Origin: Rhodovastum atsumiense
GTDB taxonomy: Bacteria > Pseudomonadota > Alphaproteobacteria > Acetobacterales > Acetobacteraceae
Assembly: GCF_937425535.1 (NCBI RefSeq)
Contig: NZ_OW485601.1
Location: 2,897,501 to 2,961,500 of the forward strand
Direction: 5' to 3'
Length of the DNA: 64,000 nt
Each line of letters opens with the position of its first letter. Position 1 is the stretch's first letter. The notes under the pieces are model-generated. The model was not told where the DNA came from, did not search any database, and saw only the letters and a list, made by a program, of their open reading frames with translations. A program made the translations under genes and the position numbers. Positions 59,226 through 64,000 of this stretch are shown here, in pieces.

Positions 59226-59852
59226 ATGCCTGACTTCTTGTTGCCTGCCTTTACCCTGCACGAGCTCTCCGCCCTGCTGCAGGTCATCGTCATCGACATC
59301 ACGCTGGCGGGCGACAACGCCGTGGTGGTGGGACTGGCCGTCGCCGGCCTGCCGCGGGAGCAACGCCGCCCGGCCATCATCGCCGGCATCGCCGGCGCCA
59401 CGGTGCTGCGGATCGCGCTCGGCGCGGTCACCCTGCAACTGCTGCAGATCGTCGGGCTGGTGCTCGCCGGCGGGCTGCTGCTGCTCTGGGTGTGCTGGAA
59501 GATGTACCGGGAACTGCGGCGCCCGGTGGTGCCGGAGGCGGCGGCGGCGGCGCATCCGGGCCAGCGGAAGACGCTCGGGCAGGCGATGCTGCAGATCGTC
59601 CTGGCCGACGTGTCGATGAGCCTCGACAACGTTCTCGCTGTCGCCGGCGCTGCCGAGGGCCATACCTGGGTGCTGGTGACCGGGCTCGCCGTCTCGGTGG
59701 TGCTGATGGGGGTCGCGGCCTCGCTGATCGCCTCGCTGCTGGAGCGGCAGCGCTGGATCGCCTGGGTCGGGCTGCTGATCGTGCTCTATGTCGCGCTGCG
59801 CATGATCTGGGACGGGGGCTGGGAGGTGGCGCGCCACCTCGCCTTGGCCTGA
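59226..59852 (+). CDS. TerC/YjbE family integral membrane protein
   Basis: 208 residues, six to seven membrane helices, with the paired acidic motifs of the family: VIDITLAGDNAVVVGLAVAGLPREQR and LADVSMSLDNVLAVAGAA, whose Asp/Asn residues line a metal path. TerC/YkoY/YjbE-type proteins are proposed manganese or calcium exporters that supply exported metalloenzymes. The leader (73 bp from purB) is too short for a yybP-ykoY riboswitch, and none is seen. Confidence 0.88.
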   Translation: MPDFLLPAFTLHELSALLQVIVIDITLAGDNAVVVGLAVAGLPREQRRPAIIAGIAGATVLRIALGAVTLQLLQIVGLVLAGGLLLLWVCWKMYRELRRPVVPEAAAAAHPGQRKTLGQAMLQIVLADVSMSLDNVLAVAGAAEGHTWVLVTGLAVSVVLMGVAASLIASLLERQRWIAWVGLLIVLYVALRMIWDGGWEVARHLALA

Positions 59853-59863
59853 TCCCGTGCCGG

Positions 59864-59889
59864 CCCCGCCGCCCCGCGGGGCGGCGGGG
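59864..59889. terminator. Convergent-gene hairpin (26-nt palindrome)
   Basis: CCCCGCCGCCCC (59864-59875) and GGGGCGGCGGGG (59878-59889) are perfect inverted arms around two bases, filling the 37-bp gap between two convergent genes. No T-run on either side. Confidence 0.55.
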
Positions 59890-60750
59890 TCAGCCGCCGA
59901 GGAAGTCCCGCGTCGCCGCCGCGTAGCCGGCCTCGCGGGTCAGCTGCTTCATCAGCGCGGCCGGGGGCTGATTGACCAGGGATCCGGGCGGCGTGCCGGC
60001 CCGCAGCGCCGCCAGCGTCTCGTGCAGCGCCTGCACCGCCGCCATGAAGGGATGATGGCCCTGCAAGGCCAGGCGCACCCCGGCCTCCGCCAGGGCCTGC
60101 GGCGGCAGGGTGCCGTCGGTGCCCCCCAGGATCAGTGGCCTGCCGGTCGCGGCGTGCAGCGCCTTGACCTGGTCGAGCGTCTTCACCCCGGTGAAGAACA
60201 GCGCATCGGCCCCGGCCTCGGCATAGAGGCGGGCCCGCGCCACCGCGTCATCGAGCCCGCTGACCGCCAGCGCGCCGGTGCGGGCGACGATCACCAGCCC
60301 GGGGTCGCTGCGGGCGGCCAACGCGGCCCGGATCTTGCCCAGCCCTTCCTCCGGCGCCAGCAATTGCGGGCGGGTCTCGGCGTAGGCGCGTGGCAGCAGG
60401 GTGTCCTCGATGGTCAGTGCGGCGACGCCCGCCACCTCCAGTTCCTGGACCGTCCGCATCACGTTCAGCGCATTGCCGTAGCCGTGATCGGCGTCCACCA
60501 GCAGCGGCAGCCGGGCGGTCGCCCGGGTCATGCGGCGGATCTGCTCGGCGAATTCGGTCAGCGTGATCACCACCAGATCGGGGGCCCCCAGCACGGTCAG
60601 GGCGGCGACCGAGCCGGCGAACATGCCGGATTCGAAACCGAGATCCTCGGCGATGCGGGCGGAGATCGGGTCGAACACGCTGGCGGGATGCAGGCAGGCG
60701 CTGCCGGCAAGCAGGGAGCGGAAGGCGCGGCGGCGGTCGGTCCAGGTCAT
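59890..60750 (-). CDS. Oxaloacetate decarboxylase (isocitrate lyase/PEP mutase superfamily, PA4872-like)
   Basis: 286 residues of the PEP mutase/isocitrate lyase TIM barrel. The layout follows Pseudomonas PA4872 closely: ASVFDPISARIAEDLGFESGMFAGSVAALTVLGAPDLVVITLTEFAEQ, LPLLVDADHGYGNALNVMRTVQELE (metal-binding Asp pair), ALTIEDTLLPR and VIVARTGAL. PA4872 decarboxylates oxaloacetate and lacks the lyase Cys loop, as here. The ATG at 60750 gives MTWTDRRRAFRSLL; the frame further upstream is unrelated. Monocistronic. Confidence 0.88.
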   Translation of the reverse strand: MTWTDRRRAFRSLLAGSACLHPASVFDPISARIAEDLGFESGMFAGSVAALTVLGAPDLVVITLTEFAEQIRRMTRATARLPLLVDADHGYGNALNVMRTVQELEVAGVAALTIEDTLLPRAYAETRPQLLAPEEGLGKIRAALAARSDPGLVIVARTGALAVSGLDDAVARARLYAEAGADALFFTGVKTLDQVKALHAATGRPLILGGTDGTLPPQALAEAGVRLALQGHHPFMAAVQALHETLAALRAGTPPGSLVNQPPAALMKQLTREAGYAAATRDFLGG

Positions 60751-61168
60751 CGATGGGCTTCTCCTGGGGCAGTCCGGGCTTCTATACGCCCCCTGTCCGT
60801 GCGCGAAGGGGGCAGGGCGGAAGCGGCCGCGTGAGGTGTCGTTTCGAAAGTCACCATGTCCCGGAAAGTTGAGTGGCGAACATCTCCATTGGCTGTTTTG
60901 TAGGAAAATGAGTCGTTGCGGTGGCATGAGAGTGGAAACTTCAACCTGTAGTTGATTTTTCTTCCACAAAAGGCTGCCTTGGTTGCGGTTTTTGGTCACA
61001 GATTTGCGATTGCGCGTGCTATACGCCCATTGCAGGAAGAGCCCGGCATAGGTTGCCTGTGGCAGCGCATGCCAAGGCCGGTCGCACGGCTTGCTGCATC
61101 CGGGTAGTACCGTCATCGCCGGAAGCATCGGCAGGCGCGCGCCCAAAGCACGTCAGGGGATCACGCAT
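60751..61168. other. Divergent intergenic region before the type I secretion genes
   Basis: 418 bp, AT-richer in 60840-61010. It should hold promoters for both flanking genes; TTGGTC and TATACG boxes near 60990-61026 are badly spaced (22 bp). No gene or clear palindrome is seen. Confidence 0.5.
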
Positions 61169-63409
61169 TTGACTGCTTCGAACCAAGAGTCGCCGGGAGG
61201 CCCGGCCTCCGGATCGTCAGGACCGGTGGATGCGGCCGATCCGCACGCCGCGCGCATCAAGGCGGTGTCGGCGGTAGCCGGCGTGCACGGCATCGAGCTC
61301 GATCCGGCCATGCTGCCGCGCGAAGCCGGGGCGCCGCCGACCGAGGCGGCCCTGCTCGCCTGGGCGCGGGAAGGCGGGCTTGCCGCGAAATCGGCCACCC
61401 TGACCTGGCGGCGGCTGATGAAGCTGCAGGCGCCCACCCCCATCGTGCTGCTGCTGAACGACGGCGGCGCGGCCTTGCTGATGCATGCCGATCGTCGCCG
61501 CAACATCGTCTGGCTGCGCGATCCGTCGGTGCCGCGCGACCAGGACGGCGTGGCCGTCGACGAGCTCCGCCTGCGCCAGGTCTGGGACGGAAAGGCCCTG
61601 CTGCTGCGCCCGCAGGCGAAGAAGGCCGAGGGTGACCAACTCGGCCTGGGCTTCCTGTTGCGGCTGGTGTGGTTCGAACGCAGCATCATGCGTGACGTGC
61701 TGCTTGCCTCGCTGGTCCTGAGCTTCCTCGCGACCCTGCCAGCGCTGGCTGTCATGGTCGTGCTCTCCAAGGTCTTCACCTATCGCAACGTCGCCACCCT
61801 GGACGCGGTGATCGCCCTGCTGACGCTGGCGGTGTTCTGGGAGGTGCTGCTCAACTACGCCCGGCGGCGCATGATCAACATGGTCGGCGTGCGGGTGGAC
61901 GCGAAGCTCAATACCTTCATCTTCGCCCGCGTGCTCGGCCTGCCGCTGGATTACTTCGAGCGAAGGCAGCTCGGTGCGATCATGCACCAGGTCGGGCAGA
62001 TCGGTAAGATCCGGGACTTCATGACCGGCAAGATGCTGGCCACGATCCTGGACCTGGTCACGGTCGCGGTGATGCTGCCGCTGATGCTCTACCTGGATGC
62101 GACCCTGACCTGGCTCGTCGTCGCCGGCGCCGGCCTGTGCGGGCTGGTGATCGTGCTCTTCCTCGGTCCGGTGCGCCGTGTCCATGGGCGCTGGCAGCGG
62201 GCGGAAATGAACCGTTCCACGGTCCTGCTGGAGACCGTGCACGGCATCCGCACCGTCAAGTCGCTCGCCATGGAGCGTGCGCAGCGGGACGTCTTCGACG
62301 TGGTCACCGCCGAGGCCGCCGAAGCCAAGGAGCAACTGGGCTATATCAGCAACTGGCCGCAGACGATCGCGACCGTGGTCGAGGCGCTGATGACCCGCGG
62401 CGTGCTGATGGTGGGCGCGTTGATGGCGCTGATAGAAGGGCGCGGCGATCTCGGCGTGCTGCTGGCCTTCATGATGCTCGGCAACCGCCTCGCCCAGCCG
62501 CTGGCCAATATCGCCCGCCTGATCGACGACATCGAAGATGTGCGCGGGGCGCTGGCGCTGGCCTCCGACGTGGTGAACAACCGGCAGGAAGCGGTCGCGC
62601 CCGGCCTCGGCGCGCGTCCGGTGATTGCCGGGGCGATCCGCTTCGAGAAGGTCGACTATGCCTATCCGGGCACCCGCTCGCTTGCGCTGGAAGGCGTGAC
62701 CTTCGAGGTCCCGCCGGGCACGACGGTCGGGCTGGTCGGCCGGTCAGGGTCCGGCAAGTCCACCATCACCCGCCTGCTGCAGGGGTTCGCCACCGGCTAC
62801 GAAGGCCAGATCGCCATCGACGGGCATGAGATCCGCGGCATCAACCTCGATTACCTGCGCCGGCAGTTCGGCGTGGTGCTGCAGGACAATTTCCTGTTCC
62901 GCGGCACCATCAAGGACAACATCATCGCCGGTCGCCCCGGCCTGACGCTGGCCGACGCGGTGCAGGCGGCCCGCCTTGCCGGCGCCGAGGAATTCATCGA
63001 GCGCATGCCGGCCGGCTATGAGACGATGGTGGAGGAAGGATCTGCCAACCTCTCGGGCGGACAGAAGCAGCGCCTGGCGATCGCGCGGGCGCTGATCACC
63101 GACCCGCGCATCCTGATCCTGGACGAGGCGACCTCCGCGCTCGATCCGGAGAGCGAGGCGGTGGTGAACGCCAACATCGCCCGCATCGCGCAGGGACGGA
63201 CCATGCTGGTGGTGTCACACCGGCTGTCCTCGCTGACCGAGATGGACCAGATCATCGTGCTGGATCGTGGCCGCGTCATGGATATGGGGCCGCATCGCGA
63301 CCTGGTGGAGCGTTGCCCGGTGTACCGCCAGCTCTGGCTGCAGCAGACCCGCTACATGGACAATCCACGCACCGCGGCACCCGCGCCGGTGCTGGCCCAG
63401 GGCAATTGA
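61169..63409 (+). CDS. Type I secretion ABC transporter with degenerate C39 peptidase-like domain
   Basis: 746 residues, HlyB-type. The N-terminal ~130 residues form a C39-like domain (AVAGVHGIELDPAMLPREAG, PTPIVLLLNDGGAALLMHADRRRNIVWLRDPS) in which the peptidase Cys is absent, so it docks rather than cleaves substrate. A six-helix membrane domain follows (about 165-430), then the ATPase with VGRSGSGKST, LSGGQKQR and ILILDEATSALD. The TTG at 61169 has AGGGGA 8 bp upstream and starts before the C39-like domain; a TTG at 61091 is less likely. The adaptor gene follows 13 bp later. Confidence 0.88.
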   Translation: MTASNQESPGGPASGSSGPVDAADPHAARIKAVSAVAGVHGIELDPAMLPREAGAPPTEAALLAWAREGGLAAKSATLTWRRLMKLQAPTPIVLLLNDGGAALLMHADRRRNIVWLRDPSVPRDQDGVAVDELRLRQVWDGKALLLRPQAKKAEGDQLGLGFLLRLVWFERSIMRDVLLASLVLSFLATLPALAVMVVLSKVFTYRNVATLDAVIALLTLAVFWEVLLNYARRRMINMVGVRVDAKLNTFIFARVLGLPLDYFERRQLGAIMHQVGQIGKIRDFMTGKMLATILDLVTVAVMLPLMLYLDATLTWLVVAGAGLCGLVIVLFLGPVRRVHGRWQRAEMNRSTVLLETVHGIRTVKSLAMERAQRDVFDVVTAEAAEAKEQLGYISNWPQTIATVVEALMTRGVLMVGALMALIEGRGDLGVLLAFMMLGNRLAQPLANIARLIDDIEDVRGALALASDVVNNRQEAVAPGLGARPVIAGAIRFEKVDYAYPGTRSLALEGVTFEVPPGTTVGLVGRSGSGKSTITRLLQGFATGYEGQIAIDGHEIRGINLDYLRRQFGVVLQDNFLFRGTIKDNIIAGRPGLTLADAVQAARLAGAEEFIERMPAGYETMVEEGSANLSGGQKQRLAIARALITDPRILILDEATSALDPESEAVVNANIARIAQGRTMLVVSHRLSSLTEMDQIIVLDRGRVMDMGPHRDLVERCPVYRQLWLQQTRYMDNPRTAAPAPVLAQGN

Positions 63410-63422
63410 GGGAGGACGCGGC

Positions 63423-64000
63423 ATGAGCAAGCCTCCCACGTCCGTCATCGCCGCCGGGGCCGCGACCCAGAACGAGGACGCGGCGCCGGTGCTGCTGGAA
63501 TACCAGTCGCCCACCGCGGCGCTGATCGCGCGCCCGGTGCCGCTGGCCGCGCGCTTCACCACCTGGGTGGTGGCGTCCCTGTTCGCCGCGCTGCTGGCGG
63601 TGATGTCGCTGCTGCCGATCGACCGGGTGGTGACGGCGGCGGGCAAGGTGACGGCGACCACCGGCAACCTGATGGTGCAGCCGCTGGAGACCGCGATCGT
63701 GCGCTCGATCGCGGTCAAGGAAGGCCAGTTGGTGCATGCCGGCGACACGCTGGCGCAGCTCGACCCGACCTTCGCGCAGGCCGATGCCGGCTCGCTGGAG
63801 ACGCAGGTGGCGAGCCTGTCGGCCGAGGTGACGCGGCTGACCGCGGAGACGCAGGGGCGGATCTACCAGTCCGATGGCAGCCCGGCCGGGCAGCTGCAGG
63901 CGATGATCTTCACCCAGCGCCATGGCGAGCGGACCCTGCGGCTGGAGAATTACCGCCAGAAGATCGAGGCGCTGACGGTGAAGGCGGCGCAGGCGGATTC
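63423..64000 (+). CDS. HlyD-family type I secretion adaptor (3' truncated by window)
   Basis: The first 192 codons, open to the window end. A cytoplasmic N-terminus (MSKPPTSVIAAGAATQNEDA), one membrane helix at about 47-66 (TTWVVASLFAALLAVMSLL), then the biotinyl-lipoyl-like half IDRVVTAAGKVTATTGNLMVQPLETAIVRSIAVKEGQLVHAGDTLAQLDPTFAQADAGSLE and the start of the coiled coil. This is the HlyD/PrtE pattern. It pairs with the ABC gene 13 bp upstream; the outer-membrane channel and secreted substrate are not in the window. Confidence 0.9.
   Translation, partial: MSKPPTSVIAAGAATQNEDAAPVLLEYQSPTAALIARPVPLAARFTTWVVASLFAALLAVMSLLPIDRVVTAAGKVTATTGNLMVQPLETAIVRSIAVKEGQLVHAGDTLAQLDPTFAQADAGSLETQVASLSAEVTRLTAETQGRIYQSDGSPAGQLQAMIFTQRHGERTLRLENYRQKIEALTVKAAQAD

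Overview
High-GC (clearly well above 60% by eye) bacterial chromosome. The gene set (CstA/YbdD, GluQ-RS, CGFS glutaredoxin next to BolA, PurS/PurQ/PurL, SRAP, soluble-type oxaloacetate decarboxylase) and protein style point to an alphaproteobacterium, most likely Rhodospirillales/Acetobacteraceae; this placement is inference. No tRNA, rRNA, CRISPR array, transposase or phage gene was found.

Layout. (1) 1-6000: 3' end of a LysR regulator, then truB-rpsO-pnp (tRNA pseudouridine, ribosomal S15, PNPase) and a nitronate-monooxygenase-like flavoprotein with an unusual Cys cluster. (2) 6000-15160: a large hybrid sensor kinase, the pyruvate/peptide transporter cstA with ybdD, a LOG-family protein, a CidA/LrgA-CidB/LrgB pair and a GST. 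(3) 15172-25904: a ten-gene chemosensory operon on the minus strand. In transcription order it encodes a soluble MCP with two complete signalling hairpins in tandem, a protein of three fused CheW domains, CheB, a HEAT-repeat protein, CheR, a CheY-like receiver, CheA, a STAS protein, a second CheY and a short membrane MCP. Most genes are joined by 1-4 bp overlaps. There is no flagellar gene, CheZ or CheD nearby, so it probably controls something other than classical swimming. This is the best candidate here for an undescribed system.

(4) 26149-30491: an AT-richer catabolic island with a divergent LysR regulator, a D-2-hydroxyacid dehydrogenase, an RraA-fold aldolase/decarboxylase and an MHS-family permease; the substrate is unknown. 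It is followed by adhE, a fermentative aldehyde/alcohol dehydrogenase very close to the enterobacterial enzyme. (5) 33500-39800: a coiled-coil orphan and a polyol operon (binding protein, two permeases, mannitol-type dehydrogenase) without its own ATPase. (6) 39915-43800: HNH nuclease, esterase followed by a three-hairpin repeat, GluQ-RS, an SDR lacking the catalytic residues, and an SRAP protein.

(7) 43883-52071: a polyamine ABC transporter (binding protein, ATPase, two permeases) split by an antisense nnrU, then two tandem class-I aminotransferases translationally coupled to a double-GNAT acetyltransferase. (8) 52115-59152: a DUF1264 (oil-body-associated-like) exported protein, grxD-bolA, and purine genes purB, purC, purS, purQ, purL. 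(9) 59226-64000: a TerC/YjbE membrane protein, a PA4872-type oxaloacetate decarboxylase, and the ABC and adaptor (HlyD-type) genes of a type I secretion system cut by the window end.
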